NCBI RefSeq assembly: GCF_900167405.1
Contig: NZ_FUWO01000004.1
Span: 94,710-158,709, forward strand
DNA: 64,000 nucleotides
From: Globicatella sulfidifaciens DSM 15739
Lineage (GTDB): Bacteria > Bacillota > Bacilli > Lactobacillales > Aerococcaceae
Direction: 5' to 3'
Part shown: piece after piece, positions 36,482-44,942 of the stretch
Position numbering within the stretch: the first letter of the stretch is position 1
Layout of the letters: each line of letters opens with the position of its first letter
The notes under the pieces: generated by a model
Database searches by the model: none
Told to the model about the DNA's origin: nothing
The model's input: only the letters and a program-made list of their open reading frames with translations
Position numbers and translations under genes: made by a program

Positions 36482-38095
36482 ATGAGAAAATTCTTTAAAA
36501 AAGCAGCCGTTTTAGGTACGGCACTATTATCATTTAACGCAATGTCTCCATTATTCGTAGCCAAAGTTGGCGCTCAAGCAGAACAAACCTTAATCTTATC
36601 AACGACATCTGAGCCACCTACTGTTGACCCTGGGATTGCAACTGATAGTACGTCAGGTGCGATTGTTAAAAACGTCTTTGAAGGTTTAACAGCTATCGAA
36701 GACAATCAACCAGTACCAGCAGCGGCTGAGTCTTGGGAAGTAAGCGAAGACGGCTTAACTTATACGTTCAAATTACGTGAAGGCTTAACATGGTCAAATG
36801 GTGATCCAGTGAAAGCAAGTGATTTTGAATTTGCATGGAAACGTGTTTTAAATCCGGAAACTTTATCAGAATATGCGAACTTACTTTATGTGATTGAAGG
36901 AGGGGAAGCTTATAATACGGGAGAAGGCGAAGCGGATGCTGTCGGTGTTAAAGCACTAGATGATACGACTTTAGAAGTTAAATTAAATGCTCCAGTAGCC
37001 TATTTCCCTGAATTAATTGCGCACTATACCTTTATGCCAGTTAATCAAGCAGTAGTAGAAGCGAACCCTGATTGGGCAATGGAAGCGGGAGAAGATTACG
37101 TAACTAACGGACCATTCGTCTTATCTGAATGGAATCACTCTAGTGACTATGTATTAACTAAGAATGAAAATTACTGGGATGCAGCCAATGTATCATTAGA
37201 AACTGTCAATGTCCAAATGGTGGAATCTGAAGCGACTGCTAATGCTATGTATCAAGCAGGGGAATTAGATTACTTAGGATCACCTTATAATAGTGTTTCA
37301 TTAGATGCGATTGATACTTATAAAGCAGACGAATCCTTAGATATCTCTGACTATGCTGCTATTTATTGGTACAAAATTAATACAACCGATGAAGTAATGT
37401 CTAATGTGAATATTCGTAAAGCTTTAGCTCTAGCAATTGACCGTCAAGGTTTAGTAGACAATATTACTAAAGGTGAACAAGAACCAGCATTAGGTTATGT
37501 TCCACAAACTATTGCTGGTTTTGAAGAAGACCGTGGTTACTTCAAAGATGCTGATTTTGAACAAGCTAAAGAATATTTAGCAAAAGGATTAGAAGAATTA
37601 GGATTACAAGATCCTAGTGAATTAACTGTAAAAATTTCAATTAATACATCAGAAGCGCATTCAACAATTGCGCAATATATCCAAGAAGGTTGGGCAAGTA
37701 ATTTAGGCATTAACGCTGAAATTGATAACTCTGAATGGCAAGTTTACTTAGATAAATTATCCGCTTTAGATTATCAAATTGGACGTTTAGGTTGGATTGC
37801 AGACTACAACGACGCTTCTTCATTCTTAGGTATGTATGATTCAGTAGACAATGGTAATAATGATACTGGTTGGTCTAATGAAGAATACACTAAATTGTTA
37901 AAAGAAGCTGAGTTAGAAACGGATCTTGATAAACGTACAGAACTATTAAAACAAGCTGAAGCTGTCATGATTGAAGAAATGCCAGTTATCCCATTGTATT
38001 ACTACACTAACTTATCAGTTAAGAAAGACAACATTAAAAATATGGAACCTGATGCATTAGGTAATATTGATTTGAAAAATGTCGTAGTTGAATAA
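36482..38095 (+). CDS. oppA: Oligopeptide ABC transporter substrate-binding protein OppA-like
   Basis: The 537-residue peptide receptor of the Opp importer (SBP family 5): TSEPPTVDPGIATDSTSGAIVKN is the family's N-terminal signature region and the hinge and C-terminal parts are intact. A signal peptide covers about residues 1-33, ending VGAQA. Remarkably there is no lipobox cysteine, although Gram-positive OppA proteins are normally lipoproteins. TAGGAGGAA precedes the ATG. It leads the oppABCDF cluster but is separated from oppB by a terminator and a repeat, which would give more OppA than transporter subunits. Other peptide receptors may exist elsewhere. Confidence 0.9.
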   Translation: MRKFFKKAAVLGTALLSFNAMSPLFVAKVGAQAEQTLILSTTSEPPTVDPGIATDSTSGAIVKNVFEGLTAIEDNQPVPAAAESWEVSEDGLTYTFKLREGLTWSNGDPVKASDFEFAWKRVLNPETLSEYANLLYVIEGGEAYNTGEGEADAVGVKALDDTTLEVKLNAPVAYFPELIAHYTFMPVNQAVVEANPDWAMEAGEDYVTNGPFVLSEWNHSSDYVLTKNENYWDAANVSLETVNVQMVESEATANAMYQAGELDYLGSPYNSVSLDAIDTYKADESLDISDYAAIYWYKINTTDEVMSNVNIRKALALAIDRQGLVDNITKGEQEPALGYVPQTIAGFEEDRGYFKDADFEQAKEYLAKGLEELGLQDPSELTVKISINTSEAHSTIAQYIQEGWASNLGINAEIDNSEWQVYLDKLSALDYQIGRLGWIADYNDASSFLGMYDSVDNGNNDTGWSNEEYTKLLKEAELETDLDKRTELLKQAEAVMIEEMPVIPLYYYTNLSVKKDNIKNMEPDALGNIDLKNVVVE

Positions 38096-38116
38096 AATAT
38101 AACGGAATGACTTGAG

Positions 38117-38152
38117 ACTGGGCAGAAACTTTATAATTTCTGTCCAGTTTTA
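38117..38152 (+). terminator. Terminator or attenuator between oppA and oppB
   Basis: ACTGGgCAGAAA pairs with TTTCTGtCCAGT (one G-T pair), followed by TTTTAT. It probably limits read-through into oppBCDF. Confidence 0.85.
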
Positions 38153-38167
38153 TATCGTTATATCATT

Positions 38168-38288
38168 GCGCAGTGGGTGAATGGCGTGAAACGGTATTTT
38201 TCTGTCTTGTTTGATTCCTACTCCATACTGTGCGGGGGTGGGCATACGAAGCGAAAATCAGTCGGTTTTCTACTTCTTGCCCACGCCC
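38168..38288. repeat. Interspersed repeat, copy C, inside the opp cluster
   Basis: A diverged GCGCAGTGG element (38168-38177 onward) is followed by one hairpin unit (GTGCGGGGGTGGGCATACGAAG ... is its start at 38228), closing with CTTCTTGCCCACGCCC. It has only one hairpin unit, unlike copies A, B and E. Confidence 0.8.
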
Positions 38289-38349
38289 ATTTCGTGTTGC
38301 TTTATTAAACAGTGGCGCAAACTTTTGATAATATAAGGAGGAATATTAG

Positions 38350-39276
38350 ATGAAAAAGTATATCTTTAAGAGAATCGTTTATATACTGATTGCACTTTTT
38401 TTCATTATAACACTAACGTTTTTCTTAATGAGAATTGCACCCGGTAGTCCTTTTGCGAGTGAAAGAGCACTAACGCCTGCGATTGAAAAACAATTAAATG
38501 AAACCTATGGCTTAGATAATCCATGGTATGTGCAATACAAAGATTATTTATTAAACATTTTAAAATTTGATTTTGGTGAGTCTATGAAGTATAAAGGTCG
38601 TTCGACTAACGATATGATTTTTAAGTCATTTCCTATCTCATTAGCCTTAGGGGCCCAGGCACTCTTTTTAGCAGTCGGTTTTGGGGTTTTATTAGGGGTC
38701 ATTTCTGCTATGTACCATAATAAATTAGGTGATTATATTTCAACTATAATTGCTGTCTTAGGAATTTCAATTCCTTCATTTATTTTAGCAGGATTAATGC
38801 AATATTTTTTAGGATTGAAATTGGGATTGTTCCCTTTAAGTGGTTGGAAAGGATTTAGTTATACCATCATGCCTTCATTTGCGATGGCTTTAAGTTACAT
38901 GGGAAATGTGGCCAAAATGGTCCGATCTAGTATGCTGGAACAAAATACATCTGAATATGTAAAATTAGCTCGAGCAAAAGGATTAAGAAAATGGAATGTG
39001 GTCTTCAAGCATTCACTGCGCAATGCATTATTACCTGTTATTACATACTTAGGCCCTTTAACTGCCGGCGTGGTAACGGGGAGTTTTATTGTTGAAAATA
39101 TTTTTGCGATACCTGGACTCGGTAAACACTTTGTTACTAGTATTAATAACCGTGATTATACGATGATTATGGGAACCACTGTTTTCTATTCTATTCTATT
39201 ATTATTCGCGGTCTTAATTGTGGATATCATTTATGTAATGGTTGATCCACGAATTAAGTTGGAAGGAGCTGAATAA
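38350..39276 (+). CDS. oppB: Oligopeptide ABC transporter permease OppB
   Basis: One of two membrane channel subunits of the peptide importer. It is 308 residues with six predicted membrane helices, the OppB N-terminal domain (TLTFFLMRIAPGSPF) and the EAA-type loop EYVKLARAKGLRKWNVVFKHSLRNA near 212. AAGGAGGAA precedes the ATG. It is spaced 2 bp from oppC. Confidence 0.95.
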   Translation: MKKYIFKRIVYILIALFFIITLTFFLMRIAPGSPFASERALTPAIEKQLNETYGLDNPWYVQYKDYLLNILKFDFGESMKYKGRSTNDMIFKSFPISLALGAQALFLAVGFGVLLGVISAMYHNKLGDYISTIIAVLGISIPSFILAGLMQYFLGLKLGLFPLSGWKGFSYTIMPSFAMALSYMGNVAKMVRSSMLEQNTSEYVKLARAKGLRKWNVVFKHSLRNALLPVITYLGPLTAGVVTGSFIVENIFAIPGLGKHFVTSINNRDYTMIMGTTVFYSILLLFAVLIVDIIYVMVDPRIKLEGAE

Positions 39277-39278
39277 TA

Positions 39279-40202
39279 ATGACTCATGAAGAAAAAATAA
39301 ATCCCAAAGATTTTGAAATAGTAGGGATTTCTGAAGATCAAACTGATATTTTAAGTAATAAAACGGTATCGTTTTGGGGCGAAGTCTTTCATACTTTTAG
39401 TCGTAATAAACTAGCGATGTTTGGGGTTGGGTTATTAATTGTAGTGGCCTTAATGGCGATTTTTGTGCCAATGGTGTCATCATTTAGTTTTAGTCAACAA
39501 ACCAAAAATTATAATATGCCACCCAATGCGACCCATTGGTTTGGTACTGATAACTTAGGGCGAGATATTTTTGTCCGGATTTGGGTTGGAGCACGTATTT
39601 CCTTATTTATTGGATTAGCAGCTGCTGCTATTGACTTAATTATCGGAGTATTATGGGGCTGTATTGCCGGGATTGTAGGTGGACGTGTCGATAATATTAT
39701 GATGCGTATTGCTGATATTTTAACGGCTGTTCCTTATTTATTGATTGTTATTTTATTATTAGTTGTGATGGATAAGGGGTTAATGCCGATGATAGTGGCC
39801 CTTTCGATAACTGGTTGGGTACGAATGGCGCGCATTGTTCGTGGAGAAGTTTTATCTATCAAGAACCAGGAATATGTTTTAGCAGCTCGTACATTAGGGG
39901 CGAATACCACTCATTTAATACTAAAACATTTGATTCCAAATGCGATGGGAGCGATTATTGTCACGATGACACTATCGATTCCTTCAGCAATCTTTACGGA
40001 ATCATTTCTTAGTTATTTAGGTCTTGGGGTGACGCCGCCAATGGCTAGTTGGGGAACGATGGCTTCAGAAGGAAATGAAGCCATTATGACGGCACCTTGG
40101 CGTTTGATATTTCCAGCATTATTAATATCATTAACAATTTTTGCATTTAATGCGGTCGGTGACGGTTTACGTGATGCACTCGATCCAAAACTTAGAAAGT
40201 AG
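39279..40202 (+). CDS. oppC: Oligopeptide ABC transporter permease OppC
   Basis: The second membrane channel subunit, 307 residues with six helices. The N-terminal cytoplasmic stretch (about 1-40) is typical of OppC; HWFGTDNLGRDIFVR follows the first helix and the EAA loop is EYVLAARTLGANTTHLILKH. AAGGAGCTG lies upstream. It follows oppB by 2 bp and precedes oppD. Confidence 0.95.
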   Translation: MTHEEKINPKDFEIVGISEDQTDILSNKTVSFWGEVFHTFSRNKLAMFGVGLLIVVALMAIFVPMVSSFSFSQQTKNYNMPPNATHWFGTDNLGRDIFVRIWVGARISLFIGLAAAAIDLIIGVLWGCIAGIVGGRVDNIMMRIADILTAVPYLLIVILLLVVMDKGLMPMIVALSITGWVRMARIVRGEVLSIKNQEYVLAARTLGANTTHLILKHLIPNAMGAIIVTMTLSIPSAIFTESFLSYLGLGVTPPMASWGTMASEGNEAIMTAPWRLIFPALLISLTIFAFNAVGDGLRDALDPKLRK

Positions 40203-40213
40203 AGGTGACTAAT

Positions 40214-41272
40214 ATGACGGAGAAATTATTACAAGTAAATGATTTGCGTATTAGTTTTAAAACTTTTGCGGGTCGTGTTCAAGCCGTTCGTGGAGTTAAT
40301 TTTTCTTTAGAAAACGGAGAAACTTTAGCCATTGTAGGAGAATCAGGTTCAGGAAAATCCGTGGCTTGTAATGCGATTATGCGTTTGATTCCACAGCCGC
40401 CTGGACATTATGATGCAGGAGAAATTTTGTTTGATGGACAAGATTTATTGAAATTAACTGAAAATCAAATGAGCGATATCCGTGGGAAAGATATTGCGAT
40501 GATTTTCCAAGATCCGATGACCGCTTTAAACCCAACAATGAAAGTTGGCAAACAAATTGCTGAAGTCATTTTACGACATAAAAAAAATATCTCTAAAGCA
40601 CAAGCCAAAGCGCGTTCGATTGAGTTATTAAAAGAAGTCGGAATTCCATTTCCAGAGCGTCGTTATGAACAATACCCTCATGAATTTTCAGGTGGAATGA
40701 GACAACGGGTAGTCATCGCGATCGCCTTAGCAGCTGAACCTAAATTGTTAATTGCTGATGAACCTACTACGGCATTAGATGTAACGATTCAAGCACAAAT
40801 ATTAGAATTAATGAAAGAGATTCAACAAAAAAATGGCAATTCGATTATCTTTATTACGCATGACTTAGGTGTAGTGGCGAATGTTGCCGATAAGGTAGCG
40901 GTGATGTATGCGGGCCAAATTATAGAGTACGGTACCGTCAATGAAATTTTTTATAATCCTAAACATCCCTATACTTGGGGACTACTAGGTTCAATGCCTG
41001 ATTTGGAAAATGATGATGCCCAAGAACTTTATACTATCCCAGGTTCGCCACCGAATTTAATAAATCCTCCTAAAGGGGATGCTTTTGCTCCACGTAATCG
41101 CTATGCAATGAGGATTGATTATGAAAAAGAGCCCCCAATGTTTAAAGTCAATGAGAACCATTTCGTTAAATCTTGGTTAATGGCTGAAGGGGCACCTAAA
41201 ATCGAAGTACCAGAAATGATTCAGAAAAGAATTCAACGATACTTAAAAGAAGGAGGCGTTACAAATGAGTAA
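40214..41272 (+). CDS. oppD: Oligopeptide ABC transporter ATPase OppD
   Basis: One of the paired ATPases of the peptide importer, 352 residues. Walker A GESGSGKS, signature FSGGMRQR, Walker B LLIADEPTTALD and the H-loop THDLGVV are intact, followed by the C-terminal oligopeptide/dipeptide transporter domain with the GSPPNLINPPKGDAFAPRNRY block. That block usually contains iron-sulfur-type cysteines (CxFxxRC); here they are replaced (DAFAPRNR), so no cluster is expected. I use the ATG at 40214, with AGGTGA 5 nt upstream, over a GTG at 40205. Confidence 0.94.
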   Translation: MTEKLLQVNDLRISFKTFAGRVQAVRGVNFSLENGETLAIVGESGSGKSVACNAIMRLIPQPPGHYDAGEILFDGQDLLKLTENQMSDIRGKDIAMIFQDPMTALNPTMKVGKQIAEVILRHKKNISKAQAKARSIELLKEVGIPFPERRYEQYPHEFSGGMRQRVVIAIALAAEPKLLIADEPTTALDVTIQAQILELMKEIQQKNGNSIIFITHDLGVVANVADKVAVMYAGQIIEYGTVNEIFYNPKHPYTWGLLGSMPDLENDDAQELYTIPGSPPNLINPPKGDAFAPRNRYAMRIDYEKEPPMFKVNENHFVKSWLMAEGAPKIEVPEMIQKRIQRYLKEGGVTNE

Positions 41273-42176
41273 GAAAGTACTTTTAGAAGTAAAAGATTTC
41301 AAACAATATTTTGGAAACAGTCAACAACCGATTAAGGCCGTTGATGGTATTTCATTCGAAGTTTATGAAGGCGAAACACTAGGCCTTGTAGGAGAGTCTG
41401 GTTGTGGTAAATCTACAACGGGACGCTCGATAATTGGACTGTATGATATTACGGGGGGCACGATTACTTTCGACGGGAAAGTCGTCAGTGGTAAGCAAAG
41501 TGCTAAAGATAAAAAAGATTTGGCCCGTCAACTACAAATGATTTTCCAAGATCCTTATGCTTCCTTAAATCCGCGTATGACCGCTGGCGAAATTATTAGT
41601 GAAGGTTTTGATATTCATGGACTTTATAAAAACAAAGCTGAACGTCGTAATCGAATTGGCGAATTATTAGAAGCGGTAGGGTTAAATAAAGAACATCAAA
41701 ATCGTTATGCTCATGAATTTTCAGGAGGTCAAAGACAACGTATTGGTATTGCGCGAGCTTTAGCGTTGCAACCCAAATTCATTATCGCGGATGAACCTAT
41801 TTCAGCACTAGATGTTTCGATTCAAGCGCAAGTCGTTAACTTATTGAAAAAATTACAAAAAGAACGTCAATTAACCTATTTATTTATTGCCCATGATTTA
41901 TCAATGGTAAAATATATTAGCGACCGAATTGCGGTGATGTATGCAGGAAAAATACTTGAAGTAGGGCCAGCTACTGAAATTTATCAAAATCCTATTCATC
42001 CTTATACGAAATCCTTATTATCAGCAGTTCCTCAACCAGATCCGATTAGTGAAAGTGTTCGTCAACGGGTTCCTTATCAGCATCAAGAACCGACTGGAGA
42101 TGTAAGAAAATATGAAATATCCCCAGAACATTTTGTCTATGCAGACGCAGAACAATTGCAAGCGTGGACTAAATAA
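41265..42176 (+). CDS. oppF: Oligopeptide ABC transporter ATPase OppF
   Basis: The second ATPase, 303 residues: Walker A GESGCGKS, signature FSGGQRQR, Walker B FIIADEPISALD and H-loop AHDLSMV. AGGAGGCG precedes the ATG, which overlaps oppD by 8 bp. It closes the oppBCDF run. No strong terminator was seen in the 95 bp before lemA. Confidence 0.94.
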   Translation: MSKKVLLEVKDFKQYFGNSQQPIKAVDGISFEVYEGETLGLVGESGCGKSTTGRSIIGLYDITGGTITFDGKVVSGKQSAKDKKDLARQLQMIFQDPYASLNPRMTAGEIISEGFDIHGLYKNKAERRNRIGELLEAVGLNKEHQNRYAHEFSGGQRQRIGIARALALQPKFIIADEPISALDVSIQAQVVNLLKKLQKERQLTYLFIAHDLSMVKYISDRIAVMYAGKILEVGPATEIYQNPIHPYTKSLLSAVPQPDPISESVRQRVPYQHQEPTGDVRKYEISPEHFVYADAEQLQAWTK

Positions 42177-42209
42177 AGGTTGTTAACATCTTCTGTTTAG
42201 TGTTTTCAA

Positions 42210-42238
42210 TCGACTTTTTCAAAGAGATTAAGTATAAT
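42210..42238 (+). promoter_or_regulatory. Promoter of lemA
   Basis: TCGACT (42210-42215), 17-nt spacer, TATAAT (42233-42238), 34 nt before the start codon. Confidence 0.65.
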
Positions 42239-42271
42239 TAAGATATACGAAAAAAGAAAGGTTGATGTACC

Positions 42272-42826
42272 ATGCCATTTTTAATCATACTAGGAATTTT
42301 AGTTTTAATTGCCTTAGCTTGGGTTGGAATTTATAATAATTTAATTAAAACAAGAAACTGGGCTGAAGAAAGTTTTAGTCAAGTCGATGTGCAGTTACAA
42401 CGACGCAATGACTTAATCCCTAATTTAGTCGAAACAGTCAAAGGATATGCGGCTCATGAAAAAGAAACTTTAGACTCCGTAATCAAAGCCCGTCAACAAT
42501 TAATCGATGTCGCGAATGCGTCACCCGAACAAATTAATGCGGCCTCAAATGCTTTAACAGGTGCTTTGTCTCGTTTATTAGCAGTAGCCGAATCTTATCC
42601 GGATTTAAAGGCAAATACTAATTTCGTTGAATTGCAACGTAGCTTAACCGATACAGAAGATAAAATTGCTAAAGCTAGAATGTTATATAACTCTAGCATT
42701 AATCAATATAATACTAAGATTGAAACGATTCCTAACAATATCGTTGCGGGTGTTCATGGCTTTACTAAGAAAGTGTTCTTAGAAACACCAGAAGAAGCTC
42801 GTGTAGCACCAAAAGTAGAGTTTTAA
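42272..42826 (+). CDS. lemA: LemA family membrane protein
   Basis: A 184-residue protein with one N-terminal membrane helix (about 2-22) and a helical cytoplasmic or extracytoplasmic body. LemA landmarks are clear: VDVQLQRRNDLIPNLVETVKGYAAHEKETL (its two halves at about 37-66), AVAESYPDLKAN, and YNTKIETIPNNIVAG. The function is not well defined; it often neighbours htpX or a TPM-domain protein, but neither is adjacent here. AAAGGTTGATG precedes the ATG. A terminator follows. Confidence 0.93.
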   Translation: MPFLIILGILVLIALAWVGIYNNLIKTRNWAEESFSQVDVQLQRRNDLIPNLVETVKGYAAHEKETLDSVIKARQQLIDVANASPEQINAASNALTGALSRLLAVAESYPDLKANTNFVELQRSLTDTEDKIAKARMLYNSSINQYNTKIETIPNNIVAGVHGFTKKVFLETPEEARVAPKVEF

Positions 42827-42903
42827 AGCAAATCTTCAATTCCAATAATGGATGGATACCATGATGTTTTATTTTAGTGTGTCGATTTGGACCCCTAAAA
42901 TAG

Positions 42904-42962
42904 GAGAGGTGAAAAGAGAACAAATTTCAAAATGAAGTTTGCCATCTTTCCTCTCCTTTTTT
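42904..42962 (+). terminator. Terminator after lemA
   Basis: GGAGAGG-AAAAGA pairs with TCTTT-CCTCTCC, with an inner CAAA-TTC/GAA-TTTG stem, followed by seven T. Confidence 0.85.
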
Positions 42963-43071
42963 GTGTTAATTTAGTGATTTATTATTGAATTATACTTTAA
43001 CTTTATAAAAAAAGAGAGTAGAATATAGGGTGATTGTATATTATGGTAAAAAACCAGAAGGGGGGCAAAAA

Positions 43072-43821
43072 ATGAGAATTAATTTGTATGTACATTATGA
43101 TTCGGTAACGAGTCATATCATGACACGGGGAATTAATTTGATGCCGACGGATTTTGATGCAAAATACGTACCCAATAATATGATATTGGCAGAAGCGCCT
43201 TCTAATTTTGGAAAATATGATGTGAGAACCAACTTTAAGATATTAAGAGGGAAACCAGAAGTTTTAGAATACTTGAATTATTGTCGCAAAGAAAAAGTGC
43301 GTGTGTCTAATTGGATGGATTTTGAAAGTGTCAGTATGATGCACCAATTAACTCCTAATGAGATTGCAGAAATATTATATTTATTCCATGCAAATCAAAC
43401 CTTAAGATCAGCTTTTTTTTATAAATTACAAAATAATTATGCGTTTCTAACTTTGCCGAACGGCTTAATAAAAACCTATTATCGTTATTCCCAACATTTT
43501 AATTTGCGATTTCAAAGAGTGTTACAAGAGCAGATGCAAATTTTATTAAATGAAGGACGCTCTTTCTTTTTTAAGAAGAAAGAAATCGCTAAGCCGGTTC
43601 CGGAAGCCATTGTAGAACAAATAGCACCACTATTCACGAAAGGATTGAAAATTGACTTTGCTCAAGCCTATGATACGGCTGGCCAGTGGTTTGTACCGTT
43701 ATTTATCATTGAAGATGAATTAACACTTTTAACTTCTAATCAAAGTCAGACGGATCAAGTCGGTCAATTGGTGTACAATTATCAAGAAAAAATTTGGCAA
43801 GTAGAACTTAATTCTAACTAG
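43072..43821 (+). CDS. Conserved hypothetical protein upstream of ddl
   Basis: A 249-residue protein I do not recognise by function. It has no signal peptide and no membrane segment. It is rich in aromatic residues and hydrophobic beta/alpha alternation; conspicuous phrases are YVHYDSVTSHIMTRGIN at the N-terminus, VPNNMILAEAPSNFGKYDVR and SAFFYKLQNNYAFLTLPNG. The ATG at 43072 has AAGGGGGGC 6 nt upstream; a GTG at 43030 opens the frame but lacks a site. It ends just before ddl (20 bp to its start), so it may belong to the same transcript as ddl and murF. A cytosolic role linked to cell-wall synthesis is only a guess from context. Confidence 0.7.
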   Translation: MRINLYVHYDSVTSHIMTRGINLMPTDFDAKYVPNNMILAEAPSNFGKYDVRTNFKILRGKPEVLEYLNYCRKEKVRVSNWMDFESVSMMHQLTPNEIAEILYLFHANQTLRSAFFYKLQNNYAFLTLPNGLIKTYYRYSQHFNLRFQRVLQEQMQILLNEGRSFFFKKKEIAKPVPEAIVEQIAPLFTKGLKIDFAQAYDTAGQWFVPLFIIEDELTLLTSNQSQTDQVGQLVYNYQEKIWQVELNSN

Positions 43822-43841
43822 TCATGCATTTGGAGGAAAAT

Positions 43842-44930
43842 ATGAAAATAATTTTACTATATGGAGGTCAAAGTGCTGAACATGATATTTCAGTCATTTC
43901 AGCACACAATATTGCCCAACAAATTATGTATAACTATTACGACGTCCAACCTATTTTTATTCGACGTGATGGGGTTTGGATTAAAGGAGCCCCCCTAACT
44001 GAAGCGCCTAGCACTTCAGGCGAACTCATTTTAGAAGCCGCTGAAATAGCTCAATGGTCGCAAAAAGCTGATACGGCTTCAACAGGTATAGTGATTCAGC
44101 CAGGTTCAATTTATGAGGAAGACACCATTGTCTTTCCGGCGCTTCATGGACCAAATGGAGAAGATGGTACTATTCAAGGGTTTTTAGAAGTGTTAAACAT
44201 GCCTTATGTTGGCGCAGGCGTCACAGCTAGTGCAGCTGGCATGGATAAAACAATTAGTAAGTATATTTTTAGCCAAGTAGGTATTCCGCAAGTACCATTT
44301 GAAGCATTTGACCGTCAAGCATGGCTCAATTCAAAGGATGAGCTGATTAATAAATGTGAAGGTAGCTTGCTATATCCAATGTTTGTCAAACCAGCCAATA
44401 TGGGGTCAAGTGTAGGAATTAGTAAAGTTGAAAATGTTGAAGAATTAGCTAATGCGGTTGAATTAGCTTTAAAATACGATTTTAGAATTGTAGTTGAACA
44501 AGGAATTAATGCCGATGAAGTGGAAGTAGCGATTTTAGGTAATGCCGATGCTCATGTGAGTGTGGTCGGGAAACTAGTAAAAGAACAAAGTTTTTATGAT
44601 TATGATAATAAATATTTAAACAATAGTGTTTCAATGCAAATTCCAGCTGAATTACCTGAAGCGGTTGCCGAAAAAATTCAAGAGTATGCTTTATTAGCGT
44701 ATCGTGCAATTGACGGGCGTGGATTATCTCGTTGCGACTTTTTTGTAACGGCCAATAACGATATTTATATCAATGAAATTAATACCATGCCAGGTTTTAC
44801 GCCATATAGTATGTATCCAGTGCTATGGCAAGGAACAGGACTAGGTACTCGTGACCTAGTTGAAGAGTTGATTCAGTTAGGGTTACGTCATTTTGAAGCA
44901 AAAAAAGCGTTGACTGCTGACAGATTTTAG
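43842..44930 (+). CDS. ddl: D-alanine--D-alanine ligase
   Basis: Joins two D-Ala for the peptidoglycan stem; Alr at 49.3 kb supplies D-Ala and MurF next door uses the dipeptide. It is 362 residues with an ATP-grasp fold: LYGGQSAEHDIS, FPALHGPNGEDGTIQG, KPANMGSSVGISK and NEINTMPGFT. The specificity block reads FYDYDNKY; the Tyr at the end (rather than Phe) predicts D-Ala-D-Ala, not D-Ala-D-Lac, so no intrinsic vancomycin resistance is expected. TTGGAGG sits 5 nt before the ATG at 43842, preferred over an ATG at 43824. Confidence 0.96.
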   Translation: MKIILLYGGQSAEHDISVISAHNIAQQIMYNYYDVQPIFIRRDGVWIKGAPLTEAPSTSGELILEAAEIAQWSQKADTASTGIVIQPGSIYEEDTIVFPALHGPNGEDGTIQGFLEVLNMPYVGAGVTASAAGMDKTISKYIFSQVGIPQVPFEAFDRQAWLNSKDELINKCEGSLLYPMFVKPANMGSSVGISKVENVEELANAVELALKYDFRIVVEQGINADEVEVAILGNADAHVSVVGKLVKEQSFYDYDNKYLNNSVSMQIPAELPEAVAEKIQEYALLAYRAIDGRGLSRCDFFVTANNDIYINEINTMPGFTPYSMYPVLWQGTGLGTRDLVEELIQLGLRHFEAKKALTADRF

Positions 44931-44942
44931 TGGAGGTACAAG

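Noticed and set aside
44580..44640. D-Ala-D-Lac ligase (intrinsic vancomycin resistance)
   Set aside because: The specificity block ends in Tyr (DNKY), not the Phe of lactate-type ligases.
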